A stretch of 64,000 nucleotides of DNA from Acidimicrobiales bacterium (GTDB taxonomy: Bacteria; Actinomycetota; Acidimicrobiia; Acidimicrobiales; CADCSY01): the NCBI GenBank assembly GCA_030446545.1, contig JAUJNB010000004.1, positions 62,372 to 126,371 of the forward strand, given 5' to 3'. How positions within the stretch are numbered: position 1 is the first letter of the stretch; every line of letters begins with the position of its first letter. Made by a program: the position numbers and the translations under genes. Positions 8,309-16,864 of the stretch are shown in pieces. The notes beneath the pieces are model-generated. The model had not been told where the DNA came from, searched no databases, and saw nothing but the letters and a program-made list of their open reading frames with translations.

Positions 8309-9881
8309 GGTGACGTCCTCGGCCAGGCCAGGGCCAAGAATTTCCGTCACCCCACCAGGCGACAGCCATGGCGAGGACGAGTAGAGCGCTGCCCATGAGA
8401 GCGAGGACCATCCATGGGAGCCACCCGAGCCGCGGCGCCCACTCAGCCACTTCCAGGAACAGCTTCGGGCCGGCCGTGCCCACCGCCTGGCGCCGGGCGT
8501 TCGCGTACCAGGCGACGAACTGCACGCCGGCTACGGCTCCGACGGCCAACCACAGAAGGCCCGTCGTCACCCGCGATCGGGCCCGCGCCCACTGCGAGCG
8601 CACGATGTCGGCGGCGAAGAGCGGGACCACCACGGTCAGGGGCATGACGTAGCGTGCCTGCATCCCGAAGCCGGTCGGACGGATCAGACCGGCGGAGACA
8701 GCTACGGAGAGCCCGGCGCTGGCTAGGGTGAGCACCGCAAGCACCATGCGCTGGCGGGCGGTGCCCAACACCACTGCGAGCACCACGACAACGGCCAAGC
8801 CGACGCTCCAGGCCAGGTACCCCTCAATCGGCAGCTCGGTGTCGAGCCATCCGAAGACCCCGACTTGCTGCCGGTAGATGTCGGGAAGTTCGCCAACGGC
8901 GAGAACGATCCCGTCGAGAACCGTGGCGATATCGGTCTCGGGGTGGACCTGATGGGTCAGCTCCCAGCCGAGGCTCACCCCCACGGCCAATCCGATGACG
9001 CCGCCGGCTACCAGCGCTCGGCGTCCACCATCCCTCAGGACGGCCACGCTACGCGGAACGCCCAACGCGAGAGGAAGCACCATGGCGCCGAGCACCACCC
9101 AGGCCGGACCGAGGGAACGGCTCAAGCTCAGCACCGCCCCGCCCAGCGCCAAGCCCAGCCATGTGGCCGGCGTGGGCGGCGCCCGGCGCGTCAGGCGCAG
9201 GAGCGCCGCCAGATAGCACACCCCTCCGGCGACCTCGGCGCCGCTGGCCGACACGGCCGAGGCCAGGAAGATCACCATGGGACTCAGCGCTAGGAGGAGT
9301 CCGAGCAAGCTGGCGGTTCCGACTTCGGGCTCCCAGGAGGCCAGCACGGCGAGGGCGAGCAGCACGATGACCAGGGCGGCGCTCACCGCTCGCGCCAACA
9401 GCATCGCATCGTCGACATTCGCGGCCAGCCGAGCGGCCCAACCGGGCGCTAAGTACAAATAGGGCTGGTAGGTGCCCACATACGTGGGCTGGACCGATGG
9501 CTGTGGCGGGGGTTGACCCGAGCTTCGGCAGGCCGAGGAGACTTCGGTCAGGTGCGCGTTGCAGTCGAGCTCGGGCGGGGCCGACAGCGACGGGGGCACT
9601 TCGACCAGGCGGCTCGTCTTCTCCTGCCAGGCCCGCTGCCGGGGCGTCTCCGCCGACAGCCCCTGCGCCTCGTCCTCGAGCCCAGGGGGTGTCGGCGTTC
9701 CCACCAGGTCTCCTCCGCCGGCTCCCAGGGCCTTGATGTAGTGGGCGGGTTCGTCAGGGGCGGCCCCAGGCGGGTTCGCCCCCACCCAGGCGGTGATGAG
9801 CACGAGGTACGCGAGCACCAGGAGCCAGGGGGCGAGCGGGCGTGTCCGGCCCCGGGGGCGAAGGGCCGCCGGGCTGCTCAC
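8262..9881 (-). CDS. DUF2142 family multi-spanning membrane protein
   Basis: A 539-residue integral membrane protein with about eleven hydrophobic helices. The motif PDEPAHYIKAL (42-52) after the first helix is the hallmark of DUF2142 proteins, which are GT-C-like and common in surface polysaccharide clusters; Asp43-Glu44 would be the catalytic acidic pair by analogy. No member's reaction can be assigned from sequence alone. The GTG at 9881 was chosen as start because it lies seven bases after the stop of the GtrA-like gene; the longer open frame is antisense or overlaps that gene. It probably forms a two-gene unit with the GtrA-like flippase, a common partner of lipid-phosphate-sugar dependent GT-C enzymes. 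Confidence 0.85.
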   Translation of the reverse strand: MSSPAALRPRGRTRPLAPWLLVLAYLVLITAWVGANPPGAAPDEPAHYIKALGAGGGDLVGTPTPPGLEDEAQGLSAETPRQRAWQEKTSRLVEVPPSLSAPPELDCNAHLTEVSSACRSSGQPPPQPSVQPTYVGTYQPYLYLAPGWAARLAANVDDAMLLARAVSAALVIVLLALAVLASWEPEVGTASLLGLLLALSPMVIFLASAVSASGAEVAGGVCYLAALLRLTRRAPPTPATWLGLALGGAVLSLSRSLGPAWVVLGAMVLPLALGVPRSVAVLRDGGRRALVAGGVIGLAVGVSLGWELTHQVHPETDIATVLDGIVLAVGELPDIYRQQVGVFGWLDTELPIEGYLAWSVGLAVVVVLAVVLGTARQRMVLAVLTLASAGLSVAVSAGLIRPTGFGMQARYVMPLTVVVPLFAADIVRSQWARARSRVTTGLLWLAVGAVAGVQFVAWYANARRQAVGTAGPKLFLEVAEWAPRLGWLPWMVLALMGSALLVLAMAVAWWGDGNSWPWPGRGRHLSAPVVSLPNARPTT

Positions 9882-9888
9882 AGCGGGC

Positions 9889-10377
9889 TCAGGAGGCCAG
9901 GGCCTCGGAACGCTCGGGGATCCGGAACAACACAGAGTCGAGGAGCAGAAACTTGACCACCCACAGGATCCCGAAGGCGGTGAGGTTGGCCGCGCTCGCC
10001 ACCAACGTGGTGTCGTTCCACTGCACCGCCACATGCACGGCGACGGTAGAGAAGACCAGCCCAAGCAACGCCAGGGCCCAGAAGGGCAAGATCTCCCGCA
10101 GCAGGTGGTTGGGACCTCGCTTGCCCCATACCCAGCGGCGGTTCAGCGTGTAGGAGGGGACCGACCCGATGGTGACAGCAGCTACGTTGGCGAGCGCGGG
10201 CGACCAGCCGAGCACCCCAGCGCAGATCACCAGGACCAGTTGGGAAACCGCGACGGCCACCACCGACACCAGCGAATACCGCAGCGCCTTGCGGTCCAAC
10301 TGAGCACGCGCGTAGTCGACGAGGGGCCGAAGCATCCTGGTGATGCTACTCGATACCACGTCGAGACTGCCGGTCAA
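9889..10377 (-). CDS. GtrA-like membrane protein
   Basis: A 162-residue protein with four hydrophobic helices. The second segment reads IGSVPSYTLNRRWVW, the conserved GtrA motif (S-Y-x-LNR-x-WVW). GtrA-type proteins are thought to flip polyprenyl-phosphate-linked sugars across the membrane for periplasmic glycosyltransferases. The gene sits seven bases upstream of the DUF2142 membrane protein, consistent with a flippase plus transferase pair. It is divergent from the epimerase gene at 10456, with 78 bases between the starts. The N terminus may begin at the internal Met (residue 15), since MTGSLDVVSSSITR adds little. Confidence 0.87.
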   Translation of the reverse strand: MTGSLDVVSSSITRMLRPLVDYARAQLDRKALRYSLVSVVAVAVSQLVLVICAGVLGWSPALANVAAVTIGSVPSYTLNRRWVWGKRGPNHLLREILPFWALALLGLVFSTVAVHVAVQWNDTTLVASAANLTAFGILWVVKFLLLDSVLFRIPERSEALAS

Positions 10378-10455
10378 CCATCTGGGCTCGTTTTCGTACT
10401 CGGTTCTCGCCGCCGACTAGGGTCACGGGCAGTCGAACGACAGGAGGAGCAGCTA

Positions 10456-11424
10456 ATGGCGAATGACGTGACGGTTGTCGCTGGAGGGGGAGGCTTCATC
10501 GGTGGGCATCTCGTCGCGCGCTTGATCGACGAGGGCCGTCTGGTCAGGGCGGTGGACCGCAAGCCACTCAGCGAGTGGTACCAGGTGCACGCCGGCGTCG
10601 ACAACCGATCGCTCGATCTGCAGCAGATGGAAGCCTGCCGCGCTGCCGTCGAGGGTGCCACCGAGGTCTACAACCTCGCCGCCGACATGGGTGGCATGGG
10701 CTTCATCGAAAATAACAAGGCTTTGTGCATGCTCTCGGTGCTGATCAACACCAACCTCCTACTTGCCAGTCAAGAAGCGGCTACAGACCGCTACTTCTTC
10801 TCATCCTCGGCCTGTGTCTATGCCGCCGGGAAGCAGGTGACAACAGATGTGACTGCCCTGAAAGAGGACGATGCCTACCCGGCCATGCCAGAAGACGGTT
10901 ACGGTTGGGAGAAGCTGTTCAGCGAGCGAATGTGTCGTCACTTTCTCGAAGACTTCAGTCTTACCACCCGGGTGGCGCGCTACCATAACGTGTACGGCGA
11001 ACACGGCACCTACGACGGTGGGCGCGAAAAGGCGCCGGCGGCGATCTGTCGGAAGGTGATCCAGGCCAAGCTTTCAGGTGATCATGAGATTGACGTCTGG
11101 GGCGACGGCGAACAGACTCGAAGCTTTATGTATATCTCAGACTGTATCGACGGTACCTTCAAAATCATGACCAGTGGCATCACCGAGCCGATAAATCTTG
11201 GCAGCTCGGAGTTGGTTTCGATCAACCAGCTGGTCGACATCGTTGAGGAGATCGCCGGTATGACGGTGAAACGTAACTACATCCTGGATGCGCCCCTTGG
11301 TGTCCGAGGTCGCAACAGCGACAACACGCGTATCTGCGAATATCTTAACTGGGAACCCTCTGTCTCACTGAAAGCCGGCCTCGAGCGTACGTATCGATGG
11401 ATCCACGATGAGTTGCAGGCATGA
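10456..11424 (+). CDS. GDP-mannose 3,5-epimerase-like NAD-dependent epimerase
   Basis: A 322-residue extended SDR enzyme. The cofactor loop is AGGGGFIGG (9-17). The block NLAADMGGMGFIENNKALCM is the signature of GDP-mannose 3,5-epimerases, best known from plant vitamin C synthesis and from some bacteria. SSSACVY and YGWEKLFSERMC (catalytic Tyr and Lys near 147-151) complete the active site. A strong ribosome site AGGAGG at 10442-10447 supports the ATG at 10456. If the assignment is right the product would be GDP-L-galactose or GDP-L-gulose, a rare L-sugar donor; related bacterial epimerases with other substrates cannot be excluded. The gene is visibly richer in A/T and in non-GC third positions than its neighbours. 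Confidence 0.83.
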   Translation: MANDVTVVAGGGGFIGGHLVARLIDEGRLVRAVDRKPLSEWYQVHAGVDNRSLDLQQMEACRAAVEGATEVYNLAADMGGMGFIENNKALCMLSVLINTNLLLASQEAATDRYFFSSSACVYAAGKQVTTDVTALKEDDAYPAMPEDGYGWEKLFSERMCRHFLEDFSLTTRVARYHNVYGEHGTYDGGREKAPAAICRKVIQAKLSGDHEIDVWGDGEQTRSFMYISDCIDGTFKIMTSGITEPINLGSSELVSINQLVDIVEEIAGMTVKRNYILDAPLGVRGRNSDNTRICEYLNWEPSVSLKAGLERTYRWIHDELQA

Positions 11425-12985
11425 TGACCACCGCCGCCTAGGGGGGCGTGAGGGCCGCCTCGGGAGCGTTTTGAGGGAACGTGCTCGTCGTCATGCAGGC
11501 GCCTTGGTCGTTGCCGCTGCCTTCGTTACCTGCCGCTTGGTGCTGGCAACCGTTGCTCGCGTCCAGTTCGACAACCGGCCACTCAATGACGCAGCCCAGC
11601 TACTCGACAGAGGACAACTTCGTGACCACCTGCTGGACAGTTTGCTCCACCTGCACGCGCAGCCTCCGCTGTTCAACCTGTTCATCGGATTAGGCTTACA
11701 CGCTCCCATCCGCCTGGAGACCCCGCTGTTTCATGCGCTCTATCTGGGGGTGGGTCTCGCGATCGCTCTCTGCCTCTACACCGTCCTGCGACGATCGGCC
11801 GTGCCCACGTTTTGGGCAGTCGCACTATCCGTCTTGTTCTGCTGCAGCCCCGGCGTATTCTTATACGAGAGCTGGCTCCACTACGACTACCTGGTCGTGC
11901 TTCTTCTTATCCTGGGCGTGGTAGCCCTCCAGCGGTTTCTGCAGGAGCGTCGCCCAGCACAAGCGGCAGGCTTCATCGCCGCTTTGGCCGCAACGGTCCT
12001 CACTCGTAGTATCTTCCACTTGGCCTGGCTGCTCCTCTGGGTAGTCTTGGTCATCCTCATGGCTGCCGACCGACGCCGGGTTCTGGCCGCCGTCAGCCTT
12101 CCCGTGTTGGTCGTGCTCGGGTTCCAAGTCCAGCGCTTCGCCAGCTTCGGGACCATCGCCTTGAGCAGTGGACTCGGGGTGAGCTTGGCAAAGATTACGG
12201 TCTTCCAGCTTCCTCTGGACCAACGGGAGGCCATGGTCGCCAGCGGGGAGCTCTCAGCTGTCTCCTTGGTAGACCCGCTGAGCCCGGCGGCCAACTACTC
12301 GGACCTCGTACCTGCGCCCGCACGAACAGGCGTACCTGTGCTCGACGATGATCAGAAGGGCGTCTATGAAAGCCCGCCCACCAATGACGTCTTCCGGGTG
12401 AACATGAATAGTAGGGTCTTCATTGCGATCTCCAATAGTTACCTTCGAGACTCTCTCCACATCATCCGCAACCGACCAGAGATATACCTCCAGGGTGTCG
12501 CCAAAGCCACCCAGCAGTTCTTCAGGCCCACCAGTGACTTCTTTACTCTTGCCGAGAACCGTGCCCGCGTCGCACCAGTTGAGCGCTTCTTCAACAAGGC
12601 GATCCTCGGCGTGGTCTCCGGAGGAGTCGGCGAGATCGCTATTCCTGATGCTCGCGCTCAGTACACGTTGGGATCCACTTCCCGAACCGCTTGGACCGTC
12701 GTGGCTGCCTACGGCCTCGCCGCCGTCGCTGGCGCCATCCTTCTGCTGAGATCATTGTTCCGGCGCGACACACCCCTCGAGGTGGTGACCCTCACCGGCT
12801 TTCTCTGGTTCACCGTTGGGTACATCTTCTTGGTAAGCAACCTCCTCGAGGTAGGCGAAAACAATCGGTTCCGGCTCTACTCGGACCCCCTGGTCCTCCT
12901 CTTGCTGGCCACCGTCGTCATGGCCTGGCGCCGACCAGGTGGGGTATCCGTCGTGGCGGAAGAGAAGTTCTCTCGTCAGAAATGA
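11408..12985 (+). CDS. GT-C type membrane glycosyltransferase, paralogue of the protein at the left edge
   Basis: A 525-residue multi-spanning protein (about ten hydrophobic helices) with a soluble stretch around residues 270-360. It resembles GT39/ArnT-like polyprenyl-phosphate-sugar transferases, with an early acidic residue in FDNRPLNDAAQLLD after the first helix and HAQPPLFNLF. The C-terminal third matches the partial gene at 1-494 (FFRPTSDFF and SNLLEVGENNRFRLYSDPLV). The ATG at 11408 overlaps the epimerase stop by 17 bases; its ribosome site is weak, and a TTG about 60 bases later is an alternative. The 3' end overlaps the convergent gene by 10 bases. A sugar transfer role in the surface glycan is inferred from context. 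Confidence 0.83.
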   Translation: MSCRHDDHRRLGGREGRLGSVLRERARRHAGALVVAAAFVTCRLVLATVARVQFDNRPLNDAAQLLDRGQLRDHLLDSLLHLHAQPPLFNLFIGLGLHAPIRLETPLFHALYLGVGLAIALCLYTVLRRSAVPTFWAVALSVLFCCSPGVFLYESWLHYDYLVVLLLILGVVALQRFLQERRPAQAAGFIAALAATVLTRSIFHLAWLLLWVVLVILMAADRRRVLAAVSLPVLVVLGFQVQRFASFGTIALSSGLGVSLAKITVFQLPLDQREAMVASGELSAVSLVDPLSPAANYSDLVPAPARTGVPVLDDDQKGVYESPPTNDVFRVNMNSRVFIAISNSYLRDSLHIIRNRPEIYLQGVAKATQQFFRPTSDFFTLAENRARVAPVERFFNKAILGVVSGGVGEIAIPDARAQYTLGSTSRTAWTVVAAYGLAAVAGAILLLRSLFRRDTPLEVVTLTGFLWFTVGYIFLVSNLLEVGENNRFRLYSDPLVLLLLATVVMAWRRPGGVSVVAEEKFSRQK

Positions 12986-13887
12986 GAACGGTAACGATTG
13001 AACGCAGCAACGGTTCGCTCAGGTAGGAACCGGAATAGCGAATCGGCGCTCTTCGCCACGTCACCGACAATCTGTAGGTTGTTCTCATAGCCACCGTACT
13101 CCAGCTTCATGTCAGTTATCGGATCGTGCGGGTTCCGTTCCTGGATCACGGAAGCCTTGCCGAATACCACCTTTGCCCCTTCGCCCTGAAGGTAATAGGC
13201 AGCCCATATGTCGTCCATGCGGCCGACGCCGGGGAACAGGAAATAGTTCTCAAGCCAGGAAGAGGTGATGAAGGTGTTCTGGGAGTCAAAAGGAGCAATA
13301 GCGGTGGAAGCGATCGGGAAGGACTCGTCCTGGAAGGAGCAGTCGGGAGCAAACTGCATACGACAAATGGCATCTATGTCGGGATCTCCGTTCCAGAAGT
13401 CGGCTTGAACGTCCGGCGTCACCACCTGACGGGAGTGCTGGGAGTAGTCGCGCTGAGCCAAAAGCTGAAGCGGGTACCCTCGATGCCACAGATGGGGATA
13501 ATTGGTGGCGCCGATCGGATCGAAGGCGGGCAGCGACGTGGTGAACAGGTTCACCTCGACGGGCTTGCCTACCATCACCTCCGTACCCCACCCCTCGAGC
13601 GGGATGTTGTCGTCATCAACAACCGCAATGATCTCGGCACCCATCTCGTGCGCGAGTAGGAACCCGAAGTTCCGGCGCTGGATGCAGTTCCAGCCGATGA
13701 GGTCGGAGAGTTCCTTGTCGATCCGCTCCTGCTCCTCTGGGCCGACATAGGTTCCGTTGTCGAGGTGGTAACCCTCCGGCGTCTTCCGATCACCGATCAC
13801 GACCAGGTGCCAGTCACCCATCCGGTCGAACATCTCGACTGCCTTGGTCGGAGGATTGATCGTCGTGGTGACGATGACGTTGGTCAT
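12976..13887 (-). CDS. STELLO/RGP-like glycosyltransferase domain protein
   Basis: A 303-residue soluble protein starting MTNVIVTTTINPPTKAVEMF. It contains VVIGDRKTPEGY (29-40), RRNFGFLLAHEMGAEIIAVV (71-90) and directly after it the acidic DDDN (91-94). This layout resembles STELLO proteins (DUF288) and reversibly glycosylated polypeptides, in which the DDD motif binds the metal and nucleotide sugar. Further conserved-looking blocks are FNPL-like VNLFTTSLPAFDPIGATNYP and GRMDDIWAAYYLQ. Bacterial members are found in polysaccharide loci but are poorly characterised. The ATG at 13887 overlaps the stop of the upstream GT2 gene in an ATGA, indicating translational coupling. The donor sugar is unknown. 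Confidence 0.72.
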   Translation of the reverse strand: MTNVIVTTTINPPTKAVEMFDRMGDWHLVVIGDRKTPEGYHLDNGTYVGPEEQERIDKELSDLIGWNCIQRRNFGFLLAHEMGAEIIAVVDDDNIPLEGWGTEVMVGKPVEVNLFTTSLPAFDPIGATNYPHLWHRGYPLQLLAQRDYSQHSRQVVTPDVQADFWNGDPDIDAICRMQFAPDCSFQDESFPIASTAIAPFDSQNTFITSSWLENYFLFPGVGRMDDIWAAYYLQGEGAKVVFGKASVIQERNPHDPITDMKLEYGGYENNLQIVGDVAKSADSLFRFLPERTVAAFNRYRSHF

Positions 13888-14654
13888 CGGACACCTCGTT
13901 GCGAGATTCGAAGGAATGAGTTCGGCGGAGCCAAGCGATTGGTCAAGAGGGTGCGGATGTAACGAGCCTGGGTAGAGAGGGAGTTTTGTGATTCTCCGTC
14001 GGGACGCGGGGCCCAATACGTCGGTATCTCGACCACCTCGATGCCAAGGCGGAGAGGCTTGAGCACGGTTTCAAGCAGGAACTCGTGGCGACTTCCCTCC
14101 CAATCAATCGCCTGGACCAAAGCGGTGGGGAAGAGCCGGTACCCGAAGGTCGCGTCGGTGAGTGGTGTTTGGTACAATAGCGACGTGAGGTGCTGGAAAA
14201 CCCAGTTGGCAGCCACGCGAACCCGTCCGTAACCGGAGAAACCTCCTCCTTGCGCCCACCGGGAGGCGGTAACCACGACTTGCGGCCGCTGCTTGGCGAT
14301 GTCGATGAACGCTGGGACCAGGTTGGGATCCGTTTCGAGATCTGTTGCCATCATGATCACATGGCTGGCCGAAGCCAACTCGAACGCCTCTCGCATGGCG
14401 CCGCCGAGGAACGGTAGGCGCTGCTGATGAATCTGCACGCGTGGGCCGAACCACGTTGCGAGGTCCTCGCAACGCTTCATCGTCTCGGGCGTGGTCCGGT
14501 CACAGACCACGACGAGCACCTGCTCTATGTCGGCATCACTCGTCTTCTTGAGGATGTCAGCGGTCTGGGCGATCGAATCTGTCTCCGTCACCGCCGGCAG
14601 GATGACGGTTGCACCGGAGAACCTCTCGGGCAGTTGCATCCGTTCAGCTTCCAT
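13884..14654 (-). CDS. GT2 family glycosyltransferase (dolichyl-phosphate-sugar synthase-like)
   Basis: A 256-residue GT-A fold enzyme. The N-terminal strand GATVILPAVTETDSI is followed by VLVVVCDRTTPETM. HVIMMATDLETDPNLV carries the acidic metal-binding motif near residue 105, and TDATFGYRLFP is the acceptor-side block found in polyprenyl-phosphate sugar synthases and related GT2 enzymes. It lacks membrane helices at the C terminus. It could supply a polyprenyl-phosphate-linked sugar to the GT-C proteins in this cluster (inference). The start may be the ATG at 14654 or the Met five codons later. It is the first gene of a two-gene unit with the STELLO-like protein (4-base overlap). Codon usage is less GC-biased than in the rml operon. 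Confidence 0.84.
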   Translation of the reverse strand: MEAERMQLPERFSGATVILPAVTETDSIAQTADILKKTSDADIEQVLVVVCDRTTPETMKRCEDLATWFGPRVQIHQQRLPFLGGAMREAFELASASHVIMMATDLETDPNLVPAFIDIAKQRPQVVVTASRWAQGGGFSGYGRVRVAANWVFQHLTSLLYQTPLTDATFGYRLFPTALVQAIDWEGSRHEFLLETVLKPLRLGIEVVEIPTYWAPRPDGESQNSLSTQARYIRTLLTNRLAPPNSFLRISQRGVR

Positions 14655-15005
14655 CTGTGTGGCGACCTACCTTCGGGCAAGGGAGGAGCCAGCCCTCCGA
14701 GTGATGTCGGCCTGAGTGCCGGCGCCGAACCCTAGCTGGACCGGTCCCTGTCGATCCACCTCTGAGGGCCCAGACCGTGGCCTTCCCAGCGGCTGCCATC
14801 TTTACCTCTGGGTCGTGAACTGGTCGACACAACTGACGACGCGCATGACCCTTCTGGAAGTGCTCTGACCGACTTGTACGCATCGCGCCGGCCTGGGTAC
14901 CGGCGCAGTCGGAGATTGGGTGCTCATCGTTGGATTCGCCCGCGTAGAACGCCGCTCATGGTGGCCGAACGAGCCCGGAAGCAGTGGGTTGCGCGACGAG
15001 CGGCA
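14655..15005. other. Intergenic region without a recognisable gene
   Basis: A 351-base gap between the start of the GT2 gene at 14654 and the end of rmlD. It should hold the promoter of the GT2/STELLO pair. I see no RNA gene, strong hairpin or convincing ORF: short open frames here lack ribosome sites and overlap the GT2 gene. It also marks the change from the A/T-richer cassette (about 10.4-14.7 kb) to very GC-rich rml genes, so it may be a junction. Confidence 0.6.
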
Positions 15006-15905
15006 TCATCGCCCATGAGGTAGTCGGAGGGAGAGCGAGGTCCCGAGGGGTCGTTTGACGTTCGTACTGCAGATCCGTACGAGGCGGTCGAAGGACTCTT
15101 CCCAGGGCGGGAGGAGGGGTAGGCCCATGAGCCGCAGGGCGGCGTTGTCGAGCACCGAGTTGGCCGGACGGGCGGCGGGGCGGGGCGGGACGAGGTCGGC
15201 GGTGGCGACCGGTCGCACCCGGGCGGGGTCGAGACCGGCCGAGGACATCACGGTGCGAGCGACGTCGAACCAGCTCGCCGACCCGTGGTTGGTCACGTGG
15301 AAGGTCCCGGGCAGGCGATCAGCGACCAGGCGGACGACGGAGCCGGCCAGGTCACAGGCCGCCGTGGGCGAACCCCGCTGGTCGTCTACGAAGGCCAGCT
15401 CGTCGTGTTCGCCGGCCAGGCGCAGCACCGTCTTGACCAGATTGGGACCGGAACGCCCACACAGCCACGACGTGCGCACCAGGGTGGCCTCCGGGTCGAG
15501 CTCGGCCTCGCCGCCCAGCTTGGAACGCCCGTAGACCGAGTGGGGGTTGGGTGCGTCCCACTCCACGTAGGGCTCGGTCTTGGTGCCGTCGAACACGTAG
15601 TCGGTCGAGATGTGGCAGACGCGGGCCCCCACCAGCCGGGCGCCCTCGGCCAGGTGGCGCACGCCGAGAGCGTTGACCCGCCAGGCCCGGTCGGGATCGT
15701 CCTCGCAGGCGTCGACCGCGGTCCAGGCGGCGGCGTTGACCACGACCTCTGGTGAGACGCCGTCGAGGGCCTGGAGCACGGCCTGGCGGTCGCCCACGTC
15801 GAGGCGCCGGCGGTCGGCGGCCACCACCTCGTGGCCGGCGGCGGTGAAAGCGTGGACCAGCTCCCGGCCGAGCTGGCCTCCGGCCCCGCTCACCAAGACC
15901 CGCAT
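15006..15905 (-). CDS. rmlD: dTDP-4-dehydrorhamnose reductase
   Basis: A 299-residue SDR that reduces dTDP-4-keto-L-rhamnose to dTDP-L-rhamnose, the last step of the pathway. The cofactor motif is GAGGQLG (7-13), STDYVFDG lies at 100-107 and the catalytic YGRSK at 125-129. NAAAWTAVDACE is the typical RmlD block. The start ATG at 15905 shares one base with the rmlB stop, so the three genes rmlC-rmlB-rmlD are read as one unit in that order. The C-terminal tail after WEESFDRLVRI is slightly longer than usual and basic. RmlA (thymidylyltransferase) is not encoded in this window. Confidence 0.94.
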   Translation of the reverse strand: MRVLVSGAGGQLGRELVHAFTAAGHEVVAADRRRLDVGDRQAVLQALDGVSPEVVVNAAAWTAVDACEDDPDRAWRVNALGVRHLAEGARLVGARVCHISTDYVFDGTKTEPYVEWDAPNPHSVYGRSKLGGEAELDPEATLVRTSWLCGRSGPNLVKTVLRLAGEHDELAFVDDQRGSPTAACDLAGSVVRLVADRLPGTFHVTNHGSASWFDVARTVMSSAGLDPARVRPVATADLVPPRPAARPANSVLDNAALRLMGLPLLPPWEESFDRLVRICSTNVKRPLGTSLSLRLPHGR

Positions 15906-16864
15906 CAGCGGCCCCGGGTCAGGGGCTCCCACCACCACCGGTTGTCGCGGTACCAGCTCACGGTGGCGGCCAGAGCTTCGTCCAGCGAGTAGCGGGGAGC
16001 CCAGCCCAGCTCCCGCACCTTGGTGCTGTCGAGGGAGTAGCGACGGTCGTGTCCCAGCCGGTCGGCCACCGGCTCGATGAAGGACCGGTCCCGCCCGCAC
16101 AGGGCCAGCAGCCTCATCGTCAGGTCCCGGTTGGTGATCTCCTGTCCCGCCCCCACGTTGTAGATCTGACCCACTTGGCCCCGGCGCAGCACCAGATCGA
16201 GGGCGGCGCAGTTGTCGTCCACGTGACACCAGTCGCGAACGTTGCCGCCGTCGCCGTAGAGGGGAACCCGCCGACCGTCGAGCAGGTTGGTCACGAACAG
16301 CGGGACCACCTTCTCGGGAAACTGGTAGGGGCCGACGTTGTTGGACGAGCGGGTGATGACCACGGGCAGCCCGTAGGTGTGGGCGTAGGACAGGGCGATG
16401 AGATCGGAGCCGGCCTTGGACGCCGAGTAGGGCGAGCGGGGGGCGAGGGGGTCGGACTCGGTGAAGGACCCCTTGACGATGGAGCCGTAGACCTCGTCGG
16501 TGGAGACGTGCAACACACGGGAGACCTCGAGGTGACGGGCCACGTCGCACACGACGTTGGTGCCCCCGCAGTTGGTGCGCATGAACTCGTCGGGGCTGGC
16601 GATGGAGCGGTCGACGTGGCTCTCGGCGGCGAGGTGCACCACGGCATCGTGGCCGGCCATGGCCTCGGTCACCGCCGGGCGGTCGCAGACGTCGCCCTTG
16701 ACGAAGCGGTAGCGGGGATCGTCGTCGAGACCGGCCAGGTTGGCCGGGTTGCCGGCGTAGGTGAGGGCGTCGTAGACGGTGACGTGGTCGTCGCGCTGGG
16801 CCAGGACGTGGCGGACGAAGTTGGACCCGATGAACCCGGCCCCCCCGGTGACGAGCACCCTCAC
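15905..16864 (-). CDS. rmlB: dTDP-glucose 4,6-dehydratase
   Basis: A 319-residue extended SDR that converts dTDP-glucose to dTDP-4-keto-6-deoxyglucose. The NAD loop GGAGFIG lies at 7-13. The catalytic triad region STDEVYG lies at 121-127 (Thr, Asp and Glu specific to dehydratases) and YSASK at 146-150. ITRSSNNVGPYQFPEK and PLYGDGGNVRDW are classic RmlB blocks. The start is a GTG at 16864 whose first bases overlap the rmlC stop (GTGA), implying coupled translation. It lies centrally in the rmlC-B-D operon, supplying L-rhamnose for the surface polysaccharide. Confidence 0.95.
   Translation of the reverse strand: MRVLVTGGAGFIGSNFVRHVLAQRDDHVTVYDALTYAGNPANLAGLDDDPRYRFVKGDVCDRPAVTEAMAGHDAVVHLAAESHVDRSIASPDEFMRTNCGGTNVVCDVARHLEVSRVLHVSTDEVYGSIVKGSFTESDPLAPRSPYSASKAGSDLIALSYAHTYGLPVVITRSSNNVGPYQFPEKVVPLFVTNLLDGRRVPLYGDGGNVRDWCHVDDNCAALDLVLRRGQVGQIYNVGAGQEITNRDLTMRLLALCGRDRSFIEPVADRLGHDRRYSLDSTKVRELGWAPRYSLDEALAATVSWYRDNRWWWEPLTRGR

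Noticed and set aside
14644-14883. A 79-codon minus-strand frame in the gap before the GT2 gene
   Set aside because: No ribosome site, unbiased codon positions and overlap with the true GT2 start.
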